A DNA stretch of 64,000 nucleotides from Nitrospirillum amazonense. GTDB lineage: Bacteria; Pseudomonadota; Alphaproteobacteria; Azospirillales; Azospirillaceae. A program made the translations under genes and the position numbers. This document shows positions 50,833-58,974 of the stretch, one piece after another. The DNA lies in the NCBI RefSeq assembly GCF_007828045.1, contig NZ_VITN01000002.1:372001-436000 (forward strand). The letters run 5' to 3'. Positions within the stretch are counted from its first letter, which is position 1, and each line of letters begins with the position of its first letter. The notes below the pieces were generated by a model. The model was not told where the DNA came from, made no database searches, and worked only from the letters and a program-made list of their open reading frames with translations.

Positions 50833-51771
50833 TTAGATGGAACCGCGTTCAGCCAGCTCCAGTGTCCAGGGGGCGGAGCCGGCGGTGAAGCGGTGCGCCA
50901 GGAAATCCAGCAGCACCGCCACCCGGGCGGCGCGCGGGCCGCCCGCCGGCGTCACCAGGTTGATGGCCAGGGGTGGCGGTGCCCAGTCGCGGCAGGCGAC
51001 CACCAGACGGCCGTCGCGCACCGCCTCCCACGCCAGGAAATCCGGCTGCATGGCCACGCCCAGCCCGGCCAGCAGCGCGTCCTGCAGCGCGTCGGCGTTG
51101 GTCGCGCTCAATGGGCCCTTGACCCGCACCGATTCCTCGGTGCCGTCCAAATGGACGAAGCGCCAGGTCTCCCCCGTCGCCAGGTAACTGTAGACCAGGC
51201 AGGCGTGGTCCTTCAGGTCGCGCGGCCGGGCGGGCATGCCGCGGCGGGCGAAATAGCTGGGCGCCCCGACCACCCAACGCCGCACGGGGCACAGACGCCG
51301 GGTCATGAGGCTGGAGTCCGCCAGTTCGGCGATGCGCAGCGCCACGTCCACGCCCCCCGCCACCAGATCAACCAGCCGGTCATCCAGCTGCAAGTCCACC
51401 GTGACGTCGGGGTAGGCCGCCAGGAAGGCCGGCAAGGCCGGCGCCACATGGCGCACGCCGAAGGACATGGGGGCGGCCAAGCGCACCCGCCCGTGCGGCT
51501 GGCTGGACTTGGCCTGGGCCTCCGCCTCCACCGCCTCCCCCTCCGCCAGGATCTGGGCCGCGCGCACCGCCAGCACCCGCCCCGTCTCGGTCAGGGAGAA
51601 GCGGCGGGACGTGCGGTGGATCAGCCGTTCACCCAGCCGTTCCTCCAACCGTTTCATCGCCTTGGAGACGGTGGCGTTGGAGACGCCGAAGTCACTGGCG
51701 GCGGCGGCGAAGGACCCGGTTTCCGCCACCTTGGCGAAGATGGCCCAGGCCTCAAGGTCGGGGATGGGCAT
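50833..51771 (-). CDS. LysR-family transcriptional regulator
   Basis: 312 residues. N-terminal HTH LEAWAIFAKVAETGSFAAAASDFGVSNATVSKAMKRLEERLGERLIHRTSRRFSLTETG, then a periplasmic-binding-protein-like effector domain (GRVRLAAPMSFGVRHVAPALPAFLAAYPDVTVDLQLDDRLVDLVAGGVDVALRIAEL). CrgA-like subgroup. Divergent from the pirin gene with a palindrome in between, so it very likely controls pirin and perhaps the following stress genes. Confidence 0.9.
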   Translation of the reverse strand: MPIPDLEAWAIFAKVAETGSFAAAASDFGVSNATVSKAMKRLEERLGERLIHRTSRRFSLTETGRVLAVRAAQILAEGEAVEAEAQAKSSQPHGRVRLAAPMSFGVRHVAPALPAFLAAYPDVTVDLQLDDRLVDLVAGGVDVALRIAELADSSLMTRRLCPVRRWVVGAPSYFARRGMPARPRDLKDHACLVYSYLATGETWRFVHLDGTEESVRVKGPLSATNADALQDALLAGLGVAMQPDFLAWEAVRDGRLVVACRDWAPPPLAINLVTPAGGPRAARVAVLLDFLAHRFTAGSAPWTLELAERGSI

Positions 51772-51800
51772 GCGGGCTCTCCAGCATCACGACATCAAAA

Positions 51801-51821
51801 ATGGAAATGATGAAGTTCCAT
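51801..51821. promoter_or_regulatory. LysR-type operator candidate
   Basis: Perfect inverted repeat ATGGAA-N9-TTCCAT (51801-51821) in the 146-base gap between the LysR gene and pirin, in a locally AT-rich stretch. It fits the size of a LysR T-N11-A type site. Confidence 0.5.
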
Positions 51822-51917
51822 AGTTTCTATTTTCGCCAGCGTCAACCGGGACCATCTTAGGTCCTGTCAGCGGCGCCCACCGACGCCGCGCCGAAGATGA
51901 AAGCAAGGAGCTTTGTC

Positions 51918-52616
51918 ATGATTGAACGTCGTCCGTTCGCCAAGCTGGGTGGCGCCAACCATGGTTGGCTGAAGGCCAAGCACCACTTCTCGTTCGCCAG
52001 CTACTACGACCCGGCCAACATGGGCTGGGGCAGCCTGCGGGTCTGGAACGATGATGAGATCGCGCCCAAGTCCGGCTTCCCGCCGCACCCGCATGCGGAT
52101 ATGGAGATCATTACCTATGTCCGCGACGGCGCCATCACCCACCAGGACAGCCAGGGCAACGAAGGCCGTACCGAGGCCGGCGACGTGCAGGTGATGTCGG
52201 CCGGTTCCGGCATCCGCCACGCCGAATACAACCTGGAGAACGAAACCACCCGCATCTTCCAGATCTGGATCCAGCCGGAGACGCGGGGCGGCACACCCTC
52301 CTGGGGGGCCAAGCCTTTTCCCAAGGCCGACCGGTCCGGCAAGTTCGTGACCCTGGCCAGCGGCTTCACCAATGATGAGGGCGCCCTGCCCATCCGCGCC
52401 AAGGCCCGGGTGATGGGCGCCACGGTGAAGGCGGGCGAGCGGGTGACCCTGACCGTCGATCCCAGCCGCCATGTCTACCTGGTTCCGGCCACGGGCGTGG
52501 TGGAAATCGACGGCGTCCGGATCGAGGCCCGTGACGGCGCCGCCATCACCGACCAGGCCACGGTCGAGGTGGTGGGTGTGGAAGACGCCGAGGTGGTGCT
52601 GGTCGACGCCGCCTGA
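51918..52616 (+). CDS. Pirin-family protein
   Basis: 232 residues from ATG 51918 (AAGGAG 8 bases upstream). Bicupin pirin motifs: GWGSLRVWNDDEIAPKSGFPPHPHADMEIITYVRDGAITHQDSQGNEG, where H-x-H plus the later GSGIRHAEYN His/Glu form the metal site, and IFQIWIQPETRG. Pirins act as quercetinases or redox-sensing regulators. Divergent from LysR and followed by a terminator hairpin; with Dps and the hydrolase this looks like an oxidative-stress group. Confidence 0.9.
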   Translation: MIERRPFAKLGGANHGWLKAKHHFSFASYYDPANMGWGSLRVWNDDEIAPKSGFPPHPHADMEIITYVRDGAITHQDSQGNEGRTEAGDVQVMSAGSGIRHAEYNLENETTRIFQIWIQPETRGGTPSWGAKPFPKADRSGKFVTLASGFTNDEGALPIRAKARVMGATVKAGERVTLTVDPSRHVYLVPATGVVEIDGVRIEARDGAAITDQATVEVVGVEDAEVVLVDAA

Positions 52617-52623
52617 CGCGTAT

Positions 52624-52653
52624 CGGGGCGCCGCCGCAGCTGGCGGCGCCCCG
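52624..52653 (+). terminator. Terminator-like hairpin after pirin
   Basis: Perfect 12-bp stem CGGGGCGCCGCC / GGCGGCGCCCCG with a 6-base loop, 7 bases after the pirin stop. No T-tract. Confidence 0.55.
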
Positions 52654-52852
52654 GCCCTCGGCCCCGTATCACCGCCCCATGGGGTTGGAACGGCGCGGCG
52701 AGGCCCTAAATGCTTGATGCTGGCCGCCGATACCGGCGGCTCCTGGCGATAGTCGTGCAACCGTTCAAGACGGGGGCAACTCTACAAGACAGGAGCGAAA
52801 CGGGCTGTTACGCCCCACGCATCCTCACGATCCACGACGGGAGTTCCGACCC

Positions 52853-53314
52853 ATGAGCACCAAGCCGAATTTCCAGGGCGTCCCAGGCGCGCTGACGCCG
52901 CTGCTGGCCGACATGTTCGCCCTGTACCTGAAGACCAAGAATTTCCACTGGCACATCTCCGGCCCGCACTTCCGCGAATACCATCTGCTGCTGGACGCGC
53001 AGGCGGCGGAGATTTTCGCCACCACTGACGCCATCGCCGAGCGCGTGCGCAAGGTGGGCGGCACCACCCTGAAGTCCATCGGGCAGATCGCCAAGCTGCA
53101 GCGCATCAAGGACAACGATGCCGAGAAGGTGGGCGCCCTGGACATGCTGCGCGAGCTGCACGAGGACAACGTCACCCTGGCCGGCATCCTGCGCGAGGCG
53201 CATGAGGTTTGCGACGAGGCGGGCGACGTCGCCTCCGCCAGCCTGCTGGAAAACTGGATCGATGAGGCGGAAGAGCGCGCCTGGTTCCTGAACCAGACCA
53301 TCACCAAGGACTGA
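52853..53314 (+). CDS. dps: Dps-family DNA-binding/ferritin-like protein
   Basis: 153 residues. The inter-subunit ferroxidase centre is visible: [42 protein letters not shown] (the two His and the downstream Asp/Glu residues). The sequence then gives four helices typical of a dodecameric mini-ferritin. It oxidises Fe2+ with H2O2 and may coat DNA. The N-terminus is short with few lysines, so DNA binding may be weak. ATG 52853 sits in CCCATGAGC after GGGAG. Part of the presumed stress group. Confidence 0.9.
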   Translation: MSTKPNFQGVPGALTPLLADMFALYLKTKNFHWHISGPHFREYHLLLDAQAAEIFATTDAIAERVRKVGGTTLKSIGQIAKLQRIKDNDAEKVGALDMLRELHEDNVTLAGILREAHEVCDEAGDVASASLLENWIDEAEERAWFLNQTITKD

Positions 53315-53478
53315 TGCCCTTGTTCCGGCCCGCTTTTCTTTCGGCCGGTTCATCATTTCAGCGCACAAACAGCCAAATCGCGTTCAACCCTGCAAGTCAC
53401 CGGCCCCCGGTCGCCCCTACCTTGGGCGCCGTCGGGGGCCGGGTCCCGGTTCCGGACACACCAAGGAACAGCAGGGTC

Positions 53479-54525
53479 ATGACTCTGAACACCCGCATCT
53501 CCCCCTCCCCAGCCAGCGATGGCCAGCCGGCCGCCGATGGCGAGCCGAACACCGCCCGCCGCGCCGTGTTGATGGGCGGCGGCGCCCTCGCCGCCCTCGT
53601 CCTGCCCGGCGGCGCCGCGACGGCCCTCGCCGCCCCCACCGATACCGTTTCTCCCGCCACCGGTCCGCACGCGGCCGATCAAGGAACCCATGCCATGAGC
53701 TTCATCACCACCAAGGACGGCGTCCAGATTTTCTACAAGGACTGGGGTCCCAAGACGGCTCAGCCCATCGTCTTCCATCACGGCTGGCCGTTGAGCGCCG
53801 ATGACTGGGACAACCAGATGATGTTCTTCCTGGCCCACGGCTACCGCGTCATCGCCCATGACCGCCGCGGCCACGGCCGCTCCACCCAGACCGACACCGG
53901 CAACGAGATGGACACCTACGCGGCCGACGTCATCGCCCTGGCCGCCGCCCTGGATCTGAAGAACGCCATCCACGTGGGCCATTCCACCGGCGGTGGCGAG
54001 GTGGCACACTATGTCGCCCGCGCCGAAAAGGGCCGCGTCGCCAAGGCCGTCCTGATCGGCGCCGTTCCGCCCATCATGGTGAAGTCCGACAAGAACCCCG
54101 GCGGCCTGCCGCTGGAGGTGTTCGACGGCTTCCGCGCCCAACTGGTGGCCAACCGCGCCCAGTTTTACCGCGACATCCCGGCCGGCCCCTTCTACGGCTT
54201 CAACCGCGCCGGCGCCAAGGTCTCGGAAGGCGTGATCAACAATTGGTGGCGCCAGGGCATGATGGGTGGCATCAAGGCCCACTACGACTGCATCAAGGCC
54301 TTCTCGGAAACCGATTTCACCGAGGACCTGAAGAAGATCGACGTGCCGGTGCTGATCCTGCACGGCGACGACGACCAGATCGTGCCGATCGCGGACTCCG
54401 CCCTGCTGTCGGCCAAGCTGGTCAAGAACGGCACCCTGAAGGTGTACAAGGGCTACCCCCACGGCATGGCCACCACCCATGCCGACGCCATCAACGCCGA
54501 CCTGCTGGCCTTCATCAAAGGCTGA
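53479..54525 (+). CDS. Secreted alpha/beta hydrolase (non-haem chloroperoxidase type) with a Tat-like signal
   Basis: 348 residues from ATG 53479. N-terminus with twin Arg and hydrophobic core ([28 protein letters not shown]), a Tat-like signal. From an internal [19 protein letters not shown] the sequence is a typical cofactor-free haloperoxidase/esterase: oxyanion [11 protein letters not shown], nucleophile GHSTGGGE, acid in [10 protein letters not shown], and His in YPHGM. Cytoplasmic homologues usually begin at that internal Met, so the exported extension is a notable feature. It follows dps with a long gap and may be cotranscribed. Confidence 0.85.
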   Translation: MTLNTRISPSPASDGQPAADGEPNTARRAVLMGGGALAALVLPGGAATALAAPTDTVSPATGPHAADQGTHAMSFITTKDGVQIFYKDWGPKTAQPIVFHHGWPLSADDWDNQMMFFLAHGYRVIAHDRRGHGRSTQTDTGNEMDTYAADVIALAAALDLKNAIHVGHSTGGGEVAHYVARAEKGRVAKAVLIGAVPPIMVKSDKNPGGLPLEVFDGFRAQLVANRAQFYRDIPAGPFYGFNRAGAKVSEGVINNWWRQGMMGGIKAHYDCIKAFSETDFTEDLKKIDVPVLILHGDDDQIVPIADSALLSAKLVKNGTLKVYKGYPHGMATTHADAINADLLAFIKG

Positions 54526-54550
54526 TCCGAAGAACCGCCGGGGGCGCGGT

Positions 54551-55462
54551 CTACGCCGCGTCCCCGGCGGCGGCGTCTTCCGCTGGGTTCCCGCTGGCCG
54601 CAGTCCCGTTGCCCGCAGTCCCGTTGCCCGCAGTCCCGCTGGCCGCCGCGGGCGGGCACGCCAGATAGACCATCAGCGACGCCCCCGGCATCGACGGCAG
54701 CGCCAGGGGTACGAAGTCGTATTCCTGCCGGCCCCGCACCGGATGGTTCACCCACTTGCGGCCGGCGCATAGTGCCCGCACCTCCTGCCCCGGCCATACC
54801 CGGCGGAAGGTTTCGCTGGCCGCCAGCAAATCGTCGATCAGATCCCGGAAGCGCGGGTCGTTGGCATGGGCCGCACTCTGCCCCCGGAAGATGGAGGCCA
54901 GCGCGCGGGCGGTGGCGTTCCAGTCCGCCCGCTCCTCCGGCATCGGGGAACGGGTGAAATAGCGCCACAGCATGTTGCGCCCATAGGCCGGCGCCGCCGC
55001 ATCGAAGCGGAACAGGTCGGCCGCCCCCTGATTCCAGGCCAGCACATCCCAGCGCGCATCCACGATATAGGCCGGATCCGGCTCCAGCCGGCGCAGCAGC
55101 GCCAGCGACTGCGCATCCACCCCGTCGCTGGCGCCTTCCAGGCGGGCGGGGGGCCGCCGACCCGCGAGGGTAAACAGGTGGTCGCGCTCCACCGCCGTCA
55201 GCCGGAGGGCGCGGGCCAGGTTGGCCAGCACCTGGTCGGACGGGCGCACGTCGCGCCCCTGTTCCAGCGCCGTGTACCAGGCGGTGCCGATGTCGGCCAA
55301 CTGCGCCACCTCCTCCCGCCGCAAGCCGGGGGTGCGCCGGCGCCGGCCAACTGGCAGGCCGACAGAGGCCGGATCCAGATGCTGGCGCCGGTCACGCAGG
55401 AAATCGGCGAAGGCCGTGTTGCCGCCGGCGGCGGCGCCGTTGGCCAAGGAGGGACCGTCCAT
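54551..55462 (-). CDS. XRE-family regulator with MmyB-like ligand domain
   Basis: 303 residues. HTH: FADFLRDRRQHLDPASVGLPVGRRRRTPGLRREEVAQLADIGTAWYTALEQGRDVRPSDQVLANLARALRLTAVERDHLFTLAG, followed by the MmyB-like/PAS-type domain (PDPAYIVDARWDVLAWNQGAADLFRFD). Very common in actinobacteria and proteobacteria, usually repressing a divergent SDR. That is the layout here, with the SDR at 55600. The C-terminus carries a low-complexity Gly/Asn/Thr/Ala tail made by a 15-bp tandem repeat. Confidence 0.9.
   Translation of the reverse strand: MDGPSLANGAAAGGNTAFADFLRDRRQHLDPASVGLPVGRRRRTPGLRREEVAQLADIGTAWYTALEQGRDVRPSDQVLANLARALRLTAVERDHLFTLAGRRPPARLEGASDGVDAQSLALLRRLEPDPAYIVDARWDVLAWNQGAADLFRFDAAAPAYGRNMLWRYFTRSPMPEERADWNATARALASIFRGQSAAHANDPRFRDLIDDLLAASETFRRVWPGQEVRALCAGRKWVNHPVRGRQEYDFVPLALPSMPGASLMVYLACPPAAASGTAGNGTAGNGTAASGNPAEDAAAGDAA
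54596..54640. repeat. Three 15-bp tandem repeats in the 3' end of the XRE gene
   Basis: Three units of consensus GSCCGCAGTCCCGYT (54596-54610, 54611-54625, 54626-54640), encoding a Ser/Asn-Gly-Thr-Ala-type repeat near the C-terminus. The unit length is a multiple of three, so copy-number change would keep the frame. Confidence 0.75.
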
Positions 55463-55482
55463 AGCCTGATAGTCTCAATAGT

Positions 55483-55510
55483 AGGATAACCAGATTCTTC
55501 TTATAGGATA
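55483..55510. promoter_or_regulatory. Direct-repeat operator candidate for the XRE/SDR pair
   Basis: TAGGATA occurs twice (55483-55489 and 55504-55510) with 21-bp spacing, two helical turns, in the 137-base divergent promoter between the XRE regulator and the SDR. Confidence 0.4.
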
Positions 55511-55599
55511 TGGGATCGATCATCTTCAGGTCCAGACCGGTCGGGCACAGCACAGCGCCCATGCCCCCAACCCCGCCCCCAAAAGCCTGGAGAATGACC

Positions 55600-56358
55600 A
55601 TGACAAACACCCTTCCCACCGATTCGCGCGTGGCCCTCGTCACCGGTGCCAACAAGGGCATCGGCCTGGAAATCGCCCGGGGCCTGGGCCGTCAGGGCAT
55701 CACCGTGCTGCTGGGCTGCCGCAACGAGGCGCTGGGCCGCGATGCCGCCGGCCACCTGACGCAGGAAGGCCTGCACGCGCACGCCCTGACCCTGGACGTG
55801 ACCGACGCGGCCTCCGCCCAGGACGCGGCGGGGCGGATCGCCCAACGCTTCGGCCGGTTGGACATCCTGGTGAACAACGCGGGCATCGCGGCGCGGGAAG
55901 AGGCCGACGCCGCACGCGAGGGCAAGCCCCTGGTGGACGTGGAGGTGATGCGGCGCGTCTATGAAACCAACGTCTTCGGTCCCGTCGCCGTGACCCAGGC
56001 CATGCTGCCGCTGCTGCTTCAGGCCCCCGCCGGGCGCATCGTCAACGTTTCCAGCGGCCTGGGCTCGCTGACCAATATGAGCGATCCCAGGCATCCGTAC
56101 GCTGGGCTGGCCGTCCCGGCCTATGCCTCATCCAAGGCGGCGTTGAACGGCATCACGGCGCAGTTGGCCAAGGTGCTGAAGGACACGCCCATCAAGGTGA
56201 ACAGCGCCTGCCCCGGTCACTGCGCAACCGACCTCAACCGCCACAGCGGGCCGCGGACGCCGGCGCAAGGGGCGGTGACGCCTATCCGTCTGGCGCTGCT
56301 GCCGGCCGATGGGCCGACCGGCGGCTTTTTCAACGACGAAGGCGCCTTGCCCTGGTGA
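55600..56358 (+). CDS. SDR-family carbonyl-reductase-like oxidoreductase
   Basis: 252 residues from ATG 55600 (GGAG 7 bases upstream). VALVTGANKGIGLEIARGLGRQG, LDVTD, NNAG, VNVSSGLGSL and YASSK give a complete catalytic set. The TGANKGIGLEIARGL and long loop before Tyr are typical of carbonyl-reductase-like SDRs. The NPLPW-like end reads GGFFNDEGALPW. NADPH is the likely cofactor. Divergent from, and probably repressed by, the XRE/MmyB-like regulator. Confidence 0.88.
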   Translation: MTNTLPTDSRVALVTGANKGIGLEIARGLGRQGITVLLGCRNEALGRDAAGHLTQEGLHAHALTLDVTDAASAQDAAGRIAQRFGRLDILVNNAGIAAREEADAAREGKPLVDVEVMRRVYETNVFGPVAVTQAMLPLLLQAPAGRIVNVSSGLGSLTNMSDPRHPYAGLAVPAYASSKAALNGITAQLAKVLKDTPIKVNSACPGHCATDLNRHSGPRTPAQGAVTPIRLALLPADGPTGGFFNDEGALPW

Positions 56359-56392
56359 CGGCGCCCTGGTAACGGCGCGCCGGTGAGACGCG

Positions 56393-56431
56393 GCACCGGA
56401 TCGGCGGGTGGCGACCTCGCCGATCCGGTGC
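56393..56431. terminator. Bidirectional terminator hairpin
   Basis: Perfect 14-bp stem GCACCGGATCGGCG / CGCCGATCCGGTGC with an 11-base loop, between the ends of convergent genes (SDR ends 56358; beta-helix protein ends 56459). Confidence 0.7.
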
Positions 56432-56458
56432 AGCTTAACTGGAATCCGGTTACGCACC

Positions 56459-57700
56459 TTAACCGGACGTGACCGTGGCTTTCAGGTTCAGCGTGCCAAC
56501 GGGCGACGTGCCGTAGCAATTCTCGGCCGCCCAGGTGCAGCCGGCGCCGCTGACCATGTCGAAGCCGCCGCCGGACTGGCGCATCAGCACGTGGCCGGCG
56601 GCGTTGCCGTTCACTTGCGCCAGCCGTGACTTGCCGGTGGTGGCCATGGCCCCGCCGGACGACTGGTCGCAATTGTCCAGCACCGTCAGGTTACTGAACC
56701 AGCCGCGCACCATGTAGGTGGCCCCGCCGCCCTCATTATAGCCGGTGCAGTTGCGCAGCCGCATCTGCACCAAGCCGTAGACATGGGCGCCGTTGGGGTC
56801 GCCCGGCGACAGCGACCGGCAGTTGTTCTCGAAACCCACCTGCTCGATGGCCGCACCGCTGGAGGTGCCGTTGTTGTAGTAGAAGCCGTAGCTGCCGTTA
56901 TCGCGGCAGTAACCGCCAAAGATGCGGACGTCGGTGGTGCCGCCGTACGTCGAGTCAAAGTTGGTGGCCATCATTCCGCACTTGGTATTCTGGGCGAAGA
57001 AGCAGCCCACCACGGTGATGGCGGAGCAGACGCCGCCCTTGGACTGGGCAAAGACGGCGCCGTTCTGTTTGCAGTCCTGGAAGAAGCAGCCGACCAGCAG
57101 GGATTCGAAGACGTTGCCCTCGAACAGCAGGCCATTCAGACCCGCGCCTTCGATGCACAGCCCGTCCAGCGTGACGTTGTAGAAGAAATAGGAACTGCCG
57201 TAGGCGATGATGCGCAAGCCGTTGCCGTCCTTGCCGCTGCCCAGAATCTTCATGGCGCCCAGGATGCGGAAGTAGCGGACGGTGTTGACCGCCTGCAGGC
57301 TCATGATGTCGGTGCCGTTGGTGATGGTCGACACCAGCGTGGCGCCCTGCGCCTGCAACCCCCACGGCCTGCCCGCGTCCTGGGTGGACACGAAGGAGAT
57401 GGTCTTGGCGATGGCGTAGGTGCCGGCCGGCACGATGACCATCAGGCCCTTGGTGGCCGCCGCCGCCAAGGCCTTGGAGAAGGCGGCGCTGTCGTCGGTG
57501 ACACCGTCGCCGATGGCACCGTAGTCATAGATGGTGGGGGTGGCCTTGGCCGTGGCGGTTTGCGCCACCTGGACGTTTCCCTCCGCAACGGCCCCCCCGG
57601 CCTGATCGGGGGCTGATGCCGCGCCCGCGCGCGCGGCGGCCACCGTAGACAAGCCGAAGGGCAGCGCGGCACCGGCCGCGATCAAATGTCGGCGATCCAT
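56459..57700 (-). CDS. Secreted right-handed beta-helix protein (pectate-lyase/glycosidase-like)
   Basis: 413 residues. A signal peptide (RRHLIAAGAALPFGLSTVAAARAGA, with RR so possibly Tat) is followed by the 'pectate lyase superfamily' N-cap PTIYDYGAIGDGVTDDSAAFSKALAAAATKGLMVIVPAGTYAI. The rest is Gly/Asn/aromatic-rich beta-helix coils (NGLLFEGNVFESLLVGCFFQDC, SAITVVGCFFAQNTKCGMM, DVRIFGGYCRDNGSYGFYYNNGTSS), with many Cys that may stack or pair. The catalytic residues of a specific lyase cannot be identified. Possibly acts on the polysaccharide whose synthesis genes begin at 61.8 kb. Confidence 0.78.
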   Translation of the reverse strand: MDRRHLIAAGAALPFGLSTVAAARAGAASAPDQAGGAVAEGNVQVAQTATAKATPTIYDYGAIGDGVTDDSAAFSKALAAAATKGLMVIVPAGTYAIAKTISFVSTQDAGRPWGLQAQGATLVSTITNGTDIMSLQAVNTVRYFRILGAMKILGSGKDGNGLRIIAYGSSYFFYNVTLDGLCIEGAGLNGLLFEGNVFESLLVGCFFQDCKQNGAVFAQSKGGVCSAITVVGCFFAQNTKCGMMATNFDSTYGGTTDVRIFGGYCRDNGSYGFYYNNGTSSGAAIEQVGFENNCRSLSPGDPNGAHVYGLVQMRLRNCTGYNEGGGATYMVRGWFSNLTVLDNCDQSSGGAMATTGKSRLAQVNGNAAGHVLMRQSGGGFDMVSGAGCTWAAENCYGTSPVGTLNLKATVTSG

Positions 57701-58437
57701 GACTTACCTCGCTGAAGAACAATGTGTCCCGCCGCTGCCCCTGTTGAAGCCTGAATTTCCTGGCCGTTTAGGAAGTTCCAGCTTAAGGAGCGCTAGACCT
57801 ATGGGGGAAGAGGGCGGCAGCTCTCTTTCGGCGGTGCCGTATCAGAATTCACCGACATGTACAGTCTCGCAAGACCAAAACGACACCAAGAGAAGTAGCA
57901 TTCGGCATACCTCGGACAGCAAATATCTGGCCATTTTAGGCCAATTCCATGCACCACTGGAGGCATAGGCGGGTTTTAGTCATATACCGCACTGCAATAG
58001 ACATATGCCACCCGCGCCATGTGACGAAACTGTGTTCGCCGAATGCCCAATGGCGGGCACACGCCACTGCAAGGCATTGTTCCCCTGCTTGCAAACGGCA
58101 CCAACCCGTTTGATAGATTGCCTTTATGTTAAATTGTATGTAATCACCACTTGCTCAATCGGTATCGACCTAACCAAACAGTTCCGTCCAACCAGTAGCC
58201 TTTCGGTAGGAAACAAGCGGCCGGCCCCACGCCACGGTGATGCCATGATCCCGTGCGACTAACGGGGCGGACGACTTCTTAACCATAAAAAAAGGCGGCG
58301 GCCCCAGCCTACCGGGGACCACGGCCTTCGAAGGCAGGCTCCCCGGGAGGGACCACCCCATAGATGCGCGTGACCGGCCCCTTGGCTTCACAGCCGGAGG
58401 GCGGGCTGACGGAGGTCGTCCCTTATGGAGGTTTTTT
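57701..58437. promoter_or_regulatory. 737-base regulatory region with a structured leader
   Basis: No supported gene. The first ~550 bases are AT-richer and non-coding, probably holding promoters for both flanking operons. Close to the lipoprotein gene, CCGGGGA (58312-58318) and TCCCCGG (58340-58346) enclose GCCTTCGAAGGC (58324-58335), a nested double stem, and the sequence ends with GGAGG-TTTTTT before GTG. It could be a structured 5' leader. Confidence 0.45.
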
Positions 58438-58974
58438 GTGGTGTGCGCAAAACTTTGGCATCGGGCAGGCCTGGTCGGGCTGATGCTGCTGTCAGGCTGC
58501 ACCGCTTGGCTGCCGCCATGGGAGCAGGCCAAGCCCGCCCCCCAGAAGATCGCGGTCACCCGACCGGCCCCCACCCGCGCCAAGGCCCCGGCGGCCCCCG
58601 CCGCCAGCGGGACCGCCTCGACGGGTGACACCGCCCGCGTGGCGGCCGCCCGCCGCACGCCCCCCTCCCCCATCCCGTCCCAGACGACACCAGCGGCGGC
58701 CAGTGCCGCCGTGGCGTCCGATGTCGACCTGGTGGGTATGGACGAATCCCAGTTACAGGCCTTGATGGGTCCGCCCTCCTCGCAGCAGGACTTGTCCCCG
58801 GGGAAGGAATGGCTCTACCGCCACGGGACTTGCACCGTCGACCTGACACTGTACCCCGACATCAAGACGCAGGCTTACCGCGTCCTAAGCTATGAGGTGA
58901 CAAGTGACAATGACACCGGCGACCGCAAACGCTACTGCCTGGCCGACCTCCGGTCCGTGGCTCAAGCCAAATGA
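58438..58974 (+). CDS. Outer-membrane-type lipoprotein, first gene of a two-component operon
   Basis: 178 residues from GTG 58438 (GGAGG 6 bases upstream). Signal with lipobox LLSGC (Cys about residue 21). A long Ala/Pro/Thr-rich linker (about residues 30-95) is followed by a compact C-terminal domain (DLVGMDESQLQALMGPPSSQQDLSPGKEWLYRHGTCTVDLTLYPDIKTQAYRVLSYEVTSDNDTGDRKRYCLADLRS), which has two Cys. The 'L-x-x-LMGPPxxxxxxGKxWxYRxxxCxLxLxLYPD' wording recurs in small envelope proteins of related bacteria. Its 3' end overlaps the response regulator by 71 bases, so it may modulate the kinase. Confidence 0.75.
   Translation: MVCAKLWHRAGLVGLMLLSGCTAWLPPWEQAKPAPQKIAVTRPAPTRAKAPAAPAASGTASTGDTARVAAARRTPPSPIPSQTTPAAASAAVASDVDLVGMDESQLQALMGPPSSQQDLSPGKEWLYRHGTCTVDLTLYPDIKTQAYRVLSYEVTSDNDTGDRKRYCLADLRSVAQAK

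Noticed and set aside
57699-58262. Short open frames in the gap before the lipoprotein gene
   Set aside because: No ribosome-binding site, no conserved motif and atypical codon use; treated as regulatory sequence.
58285-58350. Minus-strand intrinsic terminator (hairpin plus T-run when read in reverse)
   Set aside because: No minus-strand gene ends upstream of it in that direction; more consistent with a plus-strand leader structure.
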